Source: Calothrix membranacea FACHB-236 (GTDB lineage: Bacteria > Cyanobacteriota > Cyanobacteriia > Cyanobacteriales > Nostocaceae). Taken from it: a DNA stretch of 64,000 bases. Each line of letters starts with the position of its first letter. Positions within the stretch are counted from its first letter, which is position 1. The notes beneath the pieces are model-generated. The model was not told the DNA's origin. It made no database searches and was given only the letters and a program-made list of their open reading frames with translations. Both the position numbers and the translations under genes were made by a program. The stretch is from the NCBI RefSeq assembly GCF_014696315.1, contig NZ_JACJPX010000033.1, positions 28,403-92,402 on the forward strand. The letters run 5' to 3'. Positions 36,640-45,049 of the stretch are shown in pieces.

Positions 36640-37406
36640 CGCTTAGTGATGATTTGAATTTTGCAGAACAAAACGGAGAGTTTGCTCTAGAATCCCCAGC
36701 CTCTCCCGTTCTGTTTGGAATTAGCTTTACACCCAAAATTATTGGGATTTTGGTTGGTTCTGTAGGAGTTTTGGGCGCGTTGTATGTAGCCTTCAACCTG
36801 TTAATGCCAGCGTGGGAAAGCTATCAACAGCAGCAAACAAAAGTTAACGAATTACAAGGACAAGTCGATCAGAAGAAAGCTAGTGTCAAAAAGATTGATG
36901 AGATCAAACAAGAGCTAGAGCAAGCTAAACAGCAACAAATTCAGGTTTTAAGTTTATTTTCTAACGAAAAAACCTTAGATACATTGTTACTGGATATGAA
37001 TCGCTTAATTGAAACTGGTAACGTTCAAATTCCTGGTAATTTAGTTAAGGCTAAACTGAAAAAATTTGTGCCAGTTACACAACAACCAGAACCGATTACT
37101 GATGGTAGTTTAGGGATACAGGCAGATGGCAAGCTGAAACGTAGTGTTATCCAAGTGGAAATTGCGGGTACTTATGAACAAACGCAATCGATTCTTCGTA
37201 ACATTGAGCGTTTACAGCCTTTGTTAATATTCAAAGATTATCAATCGGTATTAGTTCCAGAATCTAACACCCCATCAGAAAAAGGAGCTCCCATACTCAA
37301 ACGCGGGCCAGCATCAATTACTACTACTTTCCAGCTACAAGCATTGATGCCACTTACTCCCGAAGAAAGAGCAATGGCTGCTGCGAAAGCTGCTCCTAAA
37401 AAGTAA
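36636..37406 (+). CDS. pilO: Type IV pilus assembly protein PilO
   Basis: Bitopic inner-membrane protein of 256 residues. One membrane segment (IIGILVGSVGVLGALYVAFNLLMP, about 34-57) is followed by a periplasmic coiled coil (QQQQTKVNELQGQVDQKKASVKKIDEIKQELEQAKQQQIQ) and a ferredoxin-like domain (VIQVEIAGTYEQTQSILRNIERLQPLLIFKDYQ). It pairs with PilN to link PilM to the secretin. The start overlaps the pilN stop by 4 nt. No separate pilP frame lies in the 223 nt before pilQ, as in other cyanobacteria. Confidence 0.92.
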   Translation: MTLSDDLNFAEQNGEFALESPASPVLFGISFTPKIIGILVGSVGVLGALYVAFNLLMPAWESYQQQQTKVNELQGQVDQKKASVKKIDEIKQELEQAKQQQIQVLSLFSNEKTLDTLLLDMNRLIETGNVQIPGNLVKAKLKKFVPVTQQPEPITDGSLGIQADGKLKRSVIQVEIAGTYEQTQSILRNIERLQPLLIFKDYQSVLVPESNTPSEKGAPILKRGPASITTTFQLQALMPLTPEERAMAAAKAAPKK

Positions 37407-37629
37407 TAGCAAATAGTACTGGACTAGGAAAATGGGATTGGGGTATCAAAACAACAACCGCTATAGATGTTCAATATAGAGGTGCATAGTTAAAGTTATC
37501 TCCAGCCACTAAATTCTTGTCAAACTTAGTTTTAAGTCTACCTGAGTAGGCTTGAGCTAATAGCTTCAGTACTGAAGTTCCGATCAAAAATTATTTGTCA
37601 ACAAGGTTTTATCAGGTGAGGAATGAACT

Positions 37630-40110
37630 GTGAAACAGCTTCACGGTAATAGTTTATTATTAGGTACTGCTGCTTTTATCTTTCTAGCAGCTCAACCAGT
37701 TTGGGCAGATACTACCCAAATTACTGACGTACAACTAAGTCAAGTTGATGGTGGGATTAGTCTTATTTTGAAAACTTCCTCTGGCTCAAGGCCGCAAGTT
37801 TTTACAACTAAAAGAGGAAAAGCCTTAGTTACAGATATTATTAATACTCAACTACGTTTACCACAAGGCAATAATTTCCGCCAAGACAACCCCGCTTCAG
37901 GAATTGCCTCAGTCGAAATTGTTCAGCTAGATGCTAACAGCATCCGGGTGGTGGTAACTGGAAGCAACAACGCCCCTAGTAGTCAACCTGTAGGGAGAAA
38001 AGACAATCGTATTACCTTAGGCTTTACGCCATCTGGAGATACTACAGCATCAACACCCATACCAACAACACCAGCACCAATACCAACAACACCTACACCG
38101 CCATCTAATCCTGCTACGCCCCAAGTAGGTAAACAACCAGATGTTTTAGTCCCCAACCCGGAAATCACTATTGATGGCAAGCCTGCACAACCAGCAGGCC
38201 CAGGTCAACCTCCGAATCAGGGGCCTCCTTTCTTACCTAGAGCCGTTGCTCCACCAGTAGGGGATATTGCTATCTCCAATATTGATGCTTCTCCAGTGAA
38301 TATTGATTTAGGTACTCAGGAACGCGTGCCTAGGTTAGTACTGCGAGATGCCCCTGTGCGTGAGGTATTATCGCTACTATCTCGTGCGGCTGGCCTGAAT
38401 TTAGCTTATGTAGGAGGAGCCGCAAGTGGGGGAGCGTCTTCTGGTGGTCAATCAGGTGCAGCTGCTAGCGGGCAAACAATCTCCTTAGATATAGAAAACG
38501 AACCAGTACAAGATGTCTTTAACTATGTCTTGCGTTTGAGTGGTTTAGAGGCTAATCGTAATGGTCGCACGATTTTTGTTGGGCCTAAACTTCCCAACTC
38601 TACCCGTGATACTGTGATGCGGAACGTGCGACTCAATCAGGTAACAGTGGGAGTCGCCCTTAACTTTTTAGTAGGTTTAGGTGCAGAAAGTGCCATTAGC
38701 CGTGAACGACTTGTTACTAGTGTGAGTGCTGTGCCTGTGGGTAATTCCACCGCCGCAGTTACCCAAACTCAAACAACTACAGAAACTAAACTAGAAACCC
38801 AACGGGTTGATTTTAAGGACTCTAACCCATTACTTAGAGGTTTACAGGCATTAGGAGATGAGCGTACAAATTCTGTTACCTTGATTGGGCCTGCTAGATT
38901 AATTGATATGGCTATGGCTCAATTGACTCAGCTTGATATTCGTCGTCGTCAAGTGGTAGTCAATGTCAAAATTATTGATGTTAATCTCACGGGAACCCAG
39001 GATTACAATACTAGTTTCTCGTTTGGTGCAGGGAATAACTTTTTTGCTGTTGATAATGGTGCAGCATCTTTTAATTTTGGAGGTTCTAGGCCTGCTACTG
39101 CTTCTGAAGCGGCAACTAGTGTGAATGATACACCAGTTATTACTAATCCTATTACAGGAACACCCTTTTTAGATGCCAACCAGTCTACAACACTACAAGG
39201 TGCTGGCCCTGGTACTACAATAATTAACCAGTCTGCAACGACAAGAGTGATCAATGGAGTGTCAGTTCCGCCAGGAGGCGTTGTTACTACACCAAACACA
39301 AATGCAACGGCATATCAACCAATTTCGCCAGCATCTTCAAACCCATTACAACCAGGTTTCATAAACATTACCCAGCCAACGAATAACACATTAACTATAA
39401 ATCCAGATGGAACTACAAGTGTAAGTGCAGGTGCTCCTGGTACAGCCACAGCAGCTTTACCCTCTTTATACCAATTCCCCAAACGGTTACTTGCTAGTTT
39501 GCAGGCTCAAGTTACAAATGGCAATGCCAAGATTTTGACTGACCCAACTTTGATTGTGCAAGAAGGTCAGCAGGCTCTTGTTAACCTGACGCAGGAAGTG
39601 GTAGGGAATATTACTCTACAAACAACAGATACTTCTGGTGGCTCTAGAACTGAGAGAAAAATTGATAAACAAAAAGTTGGCTTAACCCTGAATGTGAAAA
39701 TTGAGCGGATTGATGACAATGGTTTTGTTTCTCTATCGGTTGCTCCTACTGTTAGCGCACCAACAGCATCACAAAACACAGGAAATGGTCAAATCGTTTT
39801 AGTATCTGAGCGCTCTCTGACTTCTGGTATGATTCGCCTACGAGATGGTCAGACGCTGATTCTCTCAGGTATTATTCAAGACCAAGACCGGACAACTGTC
39901 TCTAAGATTCCTATCTTGGGTGATATTCCCTTAATTGGTTCGCTATTTAGAAGTACCAACAGAAGCAATGAACGGAGAGAGGTGGTTGTCTTACTTACAC
40001 CTCAAATTATGGATGATTCAGAGCGCTCATCTTACGGCTATAACTATAATCCCAGCCCAGAAGTACGGCAAATGCTAGAGCGTCGAGGTTGGAAACCTTC
40101 AGGTAAATAA
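37630..40110 (+). CDS. pilQ: Type IV pilus secretin PilQ
   Basis: Outer-membrane secretin of 826 residues. A signal peptide ends at QPVWA-DTTQ (about residue 26). An AMIN domain (about 28-130) is followed by a Pro-rich linker (145-205), an STN/secretin-N region (RLVLRDAPVREVLSLLSRAAGLNLAYVGG, about 232-320), N1 (MRNVRLNQVTVGVALNFLV), a Thr/Asn/Pro-rich insert (about 470-608) and the secretin barrel with DPTLIVQEGQQALVN, GMIRLRDGQTLILSGII and the signature KIPILGDIPLIGSLFRS. The start is GTG with GGTGAGG upstream. The long low-complexity insert is a distinctive feature. Confidence 0.94.
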   Translation: MKQLHGNSLLLGTAAFIFLAAQPVWADTTQITDVQLSQVDGGISLILKTSSGSRPQVFTTKRGKALVTDIINTQLRLPQGNNFRQDNPASGIASVEIVQLDANSIRVVVTGSNNAPSSQPVGRKDNRITLGFTPSGDTTASTPIPTTPAPIPTTPTPPSNPATPQVGKQPDVLVPNPEITIDGKPAQPAGPGQPPNQGPPFLPRAVAPPVGDIAISNIDASPVNIDLGTQERVPRLVLRDAPVREVLSLLSRAAGLNLAYVGGAASGGASSGGQSGAAASGQTISLDIENEPVQDVFNYVLRLSGLEANRNGRTIFVGPKLPNSTRDTVMRNVRLNQVTVGVALNFLVGLGAESAISRERLVTSVSAVPVGNSTAAVTQTQTTTETKLETQRVDFKDSNPLLRGLQALGDERTNSVTLIGPARLIDMAMAQLTQLDIRRRQVVVNVKIIDVNLTGTQDYNTSFSFGAGNNFFAVDNGAASFNFGGSRPATASEAATSVNDTPVITNPITGTPFLDANQSTTLQGAGPGTTIINQSATTRVINGVSVPPGGVVTTPNTNATAYQPISPASSNPLQPGFINITQPTNNTLTINPDGTTSVSAGAPGTATAALPSLYQFPKRLLASLQAQVTNGNAKILTDPTLIVQEGQQALVNLTQEVVGNITLQTTDTSGGSRTERKIDKQKVGLTLNVKIERIDDNGFVSLSVAPTVSAPTASQNTGNGQIVLVSERSLTSGMIRLRDGQTLILSGIIQDQDRTTVSKIPILGDIPLIGSLFRSTNRSNERREVVVLLTPQIMDDSERSSYGYNYNPSPEVRQMLERRGWKPSGK

Positions 40111-40310
40111 TCACAATGAAGGCTCTCACATCTTTGGAAAGGGCGCAACAATGTTACGCTCTCTCCAAATGTCATAGTAATTCTATCTGTAGACACAGGT
40201 AATTAAAAATCAAAAATGTTGATACTAAAAGAGGAATTTTCCAAGCAAAGACAATGGGTGTAATTTTAATTCCCATGTCAACGAAAAACCTCAATAAAAG
40301 AGTAAGGTAA

Positions 40311-40754
40311 ATGACAACCTCTACCGACAGAAATCAACATATTTATCAACTGCGAGAACTCATTCAAGATATTGGTTGTAGTATGTTAACTACAGTCGAT
40401 GAGGATGGTAGCTTGCACAGTCGTCCTATGGACAAGAGTAGCGATATTCAGCCTGATGGAACACTGTGGTTTTTTACCAATGCTAGTTCCCATAAAGTAT
40501 TTGAAATTGAGCATCGTCAGCAAGTCAATCTCAGTTTCTCCTCGCCTAACCAAAAGCGATATGTTTCAGTATCAGGTAGCGCAGAATTAGTCAACGATCG
40601 CAACAAGATGCAAGAACTATGGAAGCCAGAACTGGAGTCTTGGTTTCCCCAAGGATTAAATGAACCTGATATTGCTTTGTTGAAGGTGCAGATTAATAAG
40701 GTTGATTATTGGGATAGTCAAGCTAATTTTGCAGCACAAACTATCAATTTGTAA
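40311..40754 (+). CDS. Pyridoxamine 5'-phosphate oxidase family / general stress protein
   Basis: Protein of 147 residues with the split-barrel flavin-binding fold of the PPOX general-stress group: IGCSMLTTVDEDGSLHSRPMD, GTLWFFTNASSHKVFEIEHRQQVNLSFSSPNQKRYVSVSGSAELV and ALLKVQINKVDYWDSQ. It probably binds FMN or F420-like cofactors and is not the PdxH enzyme itself. Cytosolic. The ATG follows TAAGG at a good distance. Monocistronic, 200 nt after pilQ. Confidence 0.85.
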   Translation: MTTSTDRNQHIYQLRELIQDIGCSMLTTVDEDGSLHSRPMDKSSDIQPDGTLWFFTNASSHKVFEIEHRQQVNLSFSSPNQKRYVSVSGSAELVNDRNKMQELWKPELESWFPQGLNEPDIALLKVQINKVDYWDSQANFAAQTINL

Positions 40755-41135
40755 GCTGTTTTATAAGACAATTGTTTTGTTACAAGGGTAAAAGGTAAGT
40801 AGGAAGAAGGAAAACTTTTACCATTTACCTTTTACTTTTTTTATAAATAATATTTCAATGATTTTTTAGAATAATTAAATAAGCGATTACATATTTAAAT
40901 CGCATGATTTGGGAGACATATCCTGTCTACTCCACAAACTTTAAGTAGGGCGGTGCAATTAAAGATAACTGGCCAGGGCTGTCATTTGTCCTTTGTCATT
41001 GGTCATTGGTAAAGGTTTCAAGGCTATTTACGTTTCGCAACATAGTTTGGTTTATTTCCACCGACTTACTTATAGTTAATATACGTAACCTAGAAATACA
41101 GCAGATGCAAGTTGGTGAGGTATAGATAATTTTAA

Positions 41136-41185
41136 GGGCAAGGCAGTGCCTTGCCCCTACCCATCTGTCACATTCTTTTTTCAAA
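41136..41185 (-). repeat. Dispersed repeat, copy 2 (inverted relative to copy at 33.0 kb)
   Basis: The complement reads TTTGAAAAAAGAATGTGACA, then GATGGGTAGGGGCAAGGCAC and TGCC, matching 33006-33049. GGCAAGGCAGTGCCTTGCC inside is palindromic. Confidence 0.75.
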
Positions 41186-41369
41186 CTGGGATAACCCTGA
41201 TCATAATCATGGTGTAAATCAGCCATTTTAAATCCATGAAATGCTTAGGCTGTTTTAATTTTGAATTTTTGGTTCCGCGCAGTGGTAATGGTTTCGCCCT
41301 TTCCTTTTCCCTTCACCGACAAGTTGGGTAGTATGTTGACAACTCAGTGTTAAGGATTGTAATGTAATA

Positions 41370-41389
41370 TATAACGAGCGTTCGATATA
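41370..41389. promoter_or_regulatory. Operator-like palindrome upstream of tetR
   Basis: TATAACGAGCGTTCGATATA is symmetric at 16 of 20 positions (TATA-CGA-CG-TCG-TATA) and ends 13 nt before the tetR ATG. A near copy (18 of its 20 core bases) occurs at 43391-43410 inside the same gene cluster. The size and symmetry fit a TetR-family operator, so it is probably the site of autorepression. Confidence 0.6.
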
Positions 41390-41402
41390 AATAATCTCAA
41401 TT

Positions 41403-41978
41403 ATGCCCAAGATTGTTGATCATGAACAATACCGCAAGGAACTGCTCGGCAAGTGCTTCGATTTATTTGCCCAGAAGGGTTACAGCGCTATCACCATGAG
41501 GCAGATTGCTCAAGGTTTAAAGGTTTCGACTGGGACACTTTATCACTATTTTCCCAGTAAACAAGCTTTATTTGAGCAATTGCTAGAAGAGATTTGTCAG
41601 CAAGATGTGACGCTAGCGTTAGCAGATTTAGGGGGAAAGAAGCCGATACCAGAGGCGATGGAGGTATTAGCAAGATATTTAGTAAAAAGCGAAGATTATT
41701 TTATTAAGTGGACTTATATCTGGGTTGATTTTTGTCAGCATCAAGACTCGAAAACAATTCAAAGTAGTGGTGTATTGAAGCGTACTAATCAACGATATCA
41801 ACAAGCAGTTTATGAGTTTTTAGGTATTGAAGATCCAGTTTTAGCTTCCTTCGTATTGAGTTTTGTCAATGGCTTAATTTTAGAAAAATTATGGGGTGAT
41901 GAAACAATTGATTTTCATGAACAATGTGCATTGTTGGGAAAAATGCTGATGGGATATTTGGTGGTTGGGGATGGGTAA
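41403..41978 (+). CDS. TetR-family transcriptional regulator of the downstream exporter
   Basis: Protein of 191 residues. The N-terminal DNA-binding helix-turn-helix (about 8-55) has GYSAITMRQIAQGLKVSTGTLYHYFPSKQALFEQLL; the C-terminal part is a helical ligand domain. It probably represses its own gene and the DevB-DUF2834-DevC-DevA exporter that follows, lifting on binding an export substrate. Two matching palindromes (41370 and 43391) support this. Its last codons run into a GGGTAAT repeat, and the stop TAA is itself part of that repeat. Confidence 0.9.
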   Translation: MPKIVDHEQYRKELLGKCFDLFAQKGYSAITMRQIAQGLKVSTGTLYHYFPSKQALFEQLLEEICQQDVTLALADLGGKKPIPEAMEVLARYLVKSEDYFIKWTYIWVDFCQHQDSKTIQSSGVLKRTNQRYQQAVYEFLGIEDPVLASFVLSFVNGLILEKLWGDETIDFHEQCALLGKMLMGYLVVGDG

Positions 41979-42010
41979 TGGGTAATGGTTAATGGGTAAT
42001 GGGTAATTGG
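41968..42010. repeat. Heptanucleotide tandem repeat (GGGTAAT)
   Basis: About five GGGTAAT/GGTTAAT copies starting within the last codons of tetR and running into the gap before devB. No ribosome site or promoter is obvious inside. Confidence 0.8.
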
Positions 42011-42082
42011 GAAGAATATTTATATCTCGCGCATACAAATTTCTGCAGAATCTAAAATCCAAAATTCAAAATCTAAAATGGT

Positions 42083-43372
42083 ATGAGTTATAGGCTGTTA
42101 TTAAAACCAAAAAATCAAGGGGTAATTGCATTAGTAATTGCGGCTACTGCGATTACAGGGACAATTGCTGTTTATGCTGTTTCTCAATTTGGACAGTTCG
42201 GTAAAACAGCTTCATCGGAAACGGTTCCAACTGCGCCAGTTGTGCAGAAAGTAACTGCTTTAGGAAGGCTACAACCAGAAGCCGAAGTAATTAAGTTGTC
42301 TGCACCTCTAGCTTTAGATGGCGATCGCATTTCCCAAATCTTAGTTGAAGAAGGCGATCGCGTGAAAGCTGGGCAAGTTGTCGCAATTTTAGATTCACGC
42401 GATCGCTTGCAAACTGCGGTACTACAAGCGCAAAAACAAGTACAAGTCGCCCAAGCTAAACTTGCACAAGTGAAAGCGGGGGCGAAAACTGGTGAAATTC
42501 AGGCGCAGCAAGCGACTGTAGAACGTTTACAGGCGCAGTCAATTGGCGATCGCCAAAGTCAAGAAGAAGCGATCGCCCGGATAGAGGCACAATGGCAAGG
42601 TGATAGAATCGCCCAAGCCGCGACAATTAAAAAACTTACAGCTGAACTCAACAACGCCCAAGCGGAATATCTGCGTTACCAACAATTATATAAAGATGGG
42701 GCGATTTCTAATTCTGCATTTGACAGTAAGCGTTTGAGTGTGGAAACCACCAAACAACAACTAGATGAAGCCCAAGCTGTTCTCAACCGCATTAACACTA
42801 CTGCTAGCAGACAATTAGCAGAAGCCAAAGTAGGGCTTAACCGCATTAACGCCACTGGTAACAAGCAAATTAGTGAAGCCAAAGCCACACTTAACAGTAT
42901 TGCCGAAGTTCGTCCTGTGGATGTAGCTGCAGCCCAAACGGAAGTTGAAAATGCGATCGCATCCCTCAAACACGCCCAAACTGACTTAGCCGCAGCCTAT
43001 ATTAAAGCACCGACAGCCGGGCAAATTCTTAAAATACATTACCGCGCTGGGGAGAAAATCGGGGATTCTGGGATTGCAGACTTTGCCCAAACTAACCAAA
43101 TGATCGCAGTTGCAGAAGTTTATCAAAGCGATATTAACAAAGTAAAACTGGGACAACAAGCAGTAATTAGCGGTCAAGCATTTACTGGAGAACTGCGCGG
43201 TCAGGTTTCTCAGATAGGCTTGCAGGTAAATCGGCAAAATGTTTTCAGCAACCAGCCAGGAGAAAACCTCGATAGTCGAGTGATTGAGGTGAAAATCCGT
43301 CTTAACCCTGAAGATAGCAAGCGAGTTGCAGGTTTGACTTACTTGCAAGTACAAACAGCTATTGAACTATAG
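42083..43372 (+). CDS. devB: DevB/HlyD-like membrane-fusion protein of ABC exporter
   Basis: Periplasmic adaptor of 429 residues. An N-terminal membrane segment (VIALVIAATAITGTIAVYAVS, about 13-33) is followed by a lipoyl half (LQPEAEVIKLSAPLALDGDRISQILVEEGDRVKAGQVVAILDSRD), a long coiled-coil hairpin (about 110-290, LQTAVLQAQKQVQVAQAKLAQVK and repeats of LNRINTTASRQLAEAKVGLNRIN), then the second lipoyl half (AAYIKAPTAGQILKIHYRAGEKIG) and a beta-barrel. It links the DevC permease to an outer-membrane TolC-like channel. The name follows the family; this may be one of several DevB paralogues and need not export heterocyst glycolipids. Confidence 0.88.
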   Translation: MSYRLLLKPKNQGVIALVIAATAITGTIAVYAVSQFGQFGKTASSETVPTAPVVQKVTALGRLQPEAEVIKLSAPLALDGDRISQILVEEGDRVKAGQVVAILDSRDRLQTAVLQAQKQVQVAQAKLAQVKAGAKTGEIQAQQATVERLQAQSIGDRQSQEEAIARIEAQWQGDRIAQAATIKKLTAELNNAQAEYLRYQQLYKDGAISNSAFDSKRLSVETTKQQLDEAQAVLNRINTTASRQLAEAKVGLNRINATGNKQISEAKATLNSIAEVRPVDVAAAQTEVENAIASLKHAQTDLAAAYIKAPTAGQILKIHYRAGEKIGDSGIADFAQTNQMIAVAEVYQSDINKVKLGQQAVISGQAFTGELRGQVSQIGLQVNRQNVFSNQPGENLDSRVIEVKIRLNPEDSKRVAGLTYLQVQTAIEL

Positions 43373-43390
43373 AGTTTGTTTACCGCAAAG

Positions 43391-43410
43391 GATAACGAAT
43401 GTTCGATATA
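43391..43410. promoter_or_regulatory. Second operator-like palindrome, between devB and DUF2834 gene
   Basis: GATAACGAATGTTCGATATA differs from the tetR-upstream site only in its first base and the two centre bases (AT for GC). The CGAAnnTTCG-like core is palindromic. It lies 58 nt before the DUF2834 start and may control an internal promoter for DUF2834-devC-devA. Confidence 0.55.
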
Positions 43411-43467
43411 AAGTGAATTTTGTCTAAATATTCCGGAAATCAGTAATTCTTGAAGGTGAATGTCATC

Positions 43468-43794
43468 ATGATTCAAGTTATCTACCTTCTTCTTTGTATT
43501 CTGGGCTTCGTTTTACCTTACTCACAATTCCTACCATTTGTTTTAGAACATGGGCTAGATATCCAGCTATTTTGGCAACAGCTATTTGCTAATCAAATTT
43601 CTGGTTTTTTTGGCATGGATGTGATTATTTCATCTCTAACTTTTTGGACATTGATATTTTGGGAAGGGACACGTCTCAAAATGCAAAATCTCTGGGTTTA
43701 TGTTTTGTGCAATCTTTTAGTCGGTGTTTCCTTTGGACTGCCCTTATTTCTATTAATGCGACAACGCCAATTAGCACAAGCAGCCGAACATTAA
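43468..43794 (+). CDS. DUF2834 membrane protein
   Basis: Protein of 108 residues with three membrane segments: IYLLLCILGFVLPYSQFLPFVL, GMDVIISSLTFWTLIFWEGTRL and LWVYVLCNLLVGVSFGLPLFLLM. This is the DUF2834 layout. The function is unknown, but its position between the devB-like and devC-like genes, with 18 nt to devC, suggests an accessory subunit or modulator of the exporter. The frame opens at TTG 43450 and GTG 43456; ATG 43468 with AAGGTG upstream is the best start. Confidence 0.78.
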   Translation: MIQVIYLLLCILGFVLPYSQFLPFVLEHGLDIQLFWQQLFANQISGFFGMDVIISSLTFWTLIFWEGTRLKMQNLWVYVLCNLLVGVSFGLPLFLLMRQRQLAQAAEH

Positions 43795-43812
43795 TTTATG
43801 AAGGGATGACAG

Positions 43813-44979
43813 ATGTTATCTAAATTCTTCCGCAAAACTCCGCTAGCTTGGCGGCAGTTAATGAAAGAAAAAACCCGTTTAGCAGTAGCAGTGGCAGGTA
43901 TTACCTTTGCCGATATGCTGATGTTTATTCAGTTGGGTTTTGAAGGTGCGCTATTTGATGCAGCCGTTAAACCTCATCGTAATTTACAGGCAGATTTAGT
44001 TTTAATTAATCCCCAATTTCAAACTTTATTTTCAGTTAAAAGTTTTTCTCGTGAGCGATTGTATCAAACATTAAGTTATGACGGTGTACAGTCGGTAAAT
44101 TCTGTTTATATTAGCACCGGACAATGGCGAAATCCCCAAACACGCCTGGATCGTGCAATTTTGGTGTGGGGTATCGACCCAGCAAAACCGGCTTTTTTAT
44201 TCCCGGAAGTTCAGAAACACCAAAATGATTTGAAGCAGTTATATCAAGTCATGTTTGACCAAGCAGGTAGGCCGGAATATGGCGATGTTGGCACTATTTT
44301 TAACAAAACAGGTAACTTTGAAACTGAATTAAATGGTAAAGCCATCAATGTCAAAGGTGTATTTAGTAATGGTGCTTCCTTTGCGGCTGATGGAAATGTA
44401 ATTGCTAGTGACTCTACCTTTTTGCAACTTTTTCCTGACCGCAAAGCGGATCAAATTGAAGTTGGGTTAATTACTCTTCAACCTGGCGCGAATCCGGAAC
44501 AAGTGCGATCGCAATTAACCGCAGGTTTACCTAATGATGTCATAGTTCTCACTACTGAAGGATTTGCCCAAATTGAAAAAAGTTACTGGGCCAATGGTAC
44601 TGGTATTGGCTTTATTTTCGGCTTGGGTGTAGGAGTCGGGTTTATTGTCGGGATTGTGATTGTCTATCAAATTCTGTATTCCGATGTCTCCGAACACTTA
44701 CCAGAATACGCCACTCTCAAAGCAATGGGTTATAGCGATCGCTATTTATTAGGAGTGCTGTTACAAGAAGCATTATTTTTAGCTTGCTTAGGTTTTTTAC
44801 CCTCATTTTTTCTCTCTTTGGGACTTTATCAATTAACCTACGCAGCGACATTATTGCCCATTTTTATGAAAGTAGAAAGGGCAATCACAGTCTTTATTTT
44901 GACCATCATCATGTGTACTTTTTCGGGTGCGATCGCCATGCGAAAATTACGCGCCGCCGACCCCGCCGATATTTTTTAA
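43813..44979 (+). CDS. devC: DevC-like ABC exporter permease
   Basis: Permease of 388 residues of the FtsX/MacB type. An N-terminal membrane segment (LAVAVAGITFADMLMFIQLGFEG) is followed by a large periplasmic domain (about 50-255) and three C-terminal membrane segments (IGFIFGLGVGVGFIVGIVIVYQIL, YLLGVLLQEALFLACLGFLPSFFLSLGLY, AITVFILTIIMCTFSGAIAM). It ends KLRAADPADIF, as in DevC proteins. It should work with DevB and DevA in a type I-like tripartite efflux complex. AAGGGATG precedes the ATG. A 20-bp palindrome (44998-45017) lies between this gene and devA. Confidence 0.9.
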   Translation: MLSKFFRKTPLAWRQLMKEKTRLAVAVAGITFADMLMFIQLGFEGALFDAAVKPHRNLQADLVLINPQFQTLFSVKSFSRERLYQTLSYDGVQSVNSVYISTGQWRNPQTRLDRAILVWGIDPAKPAFLFPEVQKHQNDLKQLYQVMFDQAGRPEYGDVGTIFNKTGNFETELNGKAINVKGVFSNGASFAADGNVIASDSTFLQLFPDRKADQIEVGLITLQPGANPEQVRSQLTAGLPNDVIVLTTEGFAQIEKSYWANGTGIGFIFGLGVGVGFIVGIVIVYQILYSDVSEHLPEYATLKAMGYSDRYLLGVLLQEALFLACLGFLPSFFLSLGLYQLTYAATLLPIFMKVERAITVFILTIIMCTFSGAIAMRKLRAADPADIF

Positions 44980-44997
44980 TTTCCTTAACTCTTGTAC

Positions 44998-45017
44998 AGA
45001 CGCGATTCATCGCGTCT
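44998..45017. repeat. Dispersed 20-bp palindrome inside the exporter operon
   Basis: AGACGCGATTCATCGCGTCT, one centre mismatch from perfect symmetry, followed by CTCCCC. The same element occurs at 48407-48426 and 59618-59637. As RNA it forms a stable hairpin that could lower devA expression relative to devC. Confidence 0.75.
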
Positions 45018-45049
45018 CCCCGACGACCCTTGACTCTTATTAAATAATT

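Larger units (their letters stand above)
40755..41402. other. Gene-free stretch with dispersed repeat and tetR promoter
   Basis: About 650 bases. It contains a heptamer-like tract (40985-41010), a dispersed element (41136-41185) and, just before tetR, the operator-like palindrome at 41370-41389. The minus-strand frame at 40996-41226 crosses the repeat and is not credible. Confidence 0.5.

Noticed and set aside
40996..41226. Minus-strand frame upstream of tetR
   Set aside because: It overlaps a dispersed repeat, its composition is not protein-like, and it has no ribosome site.
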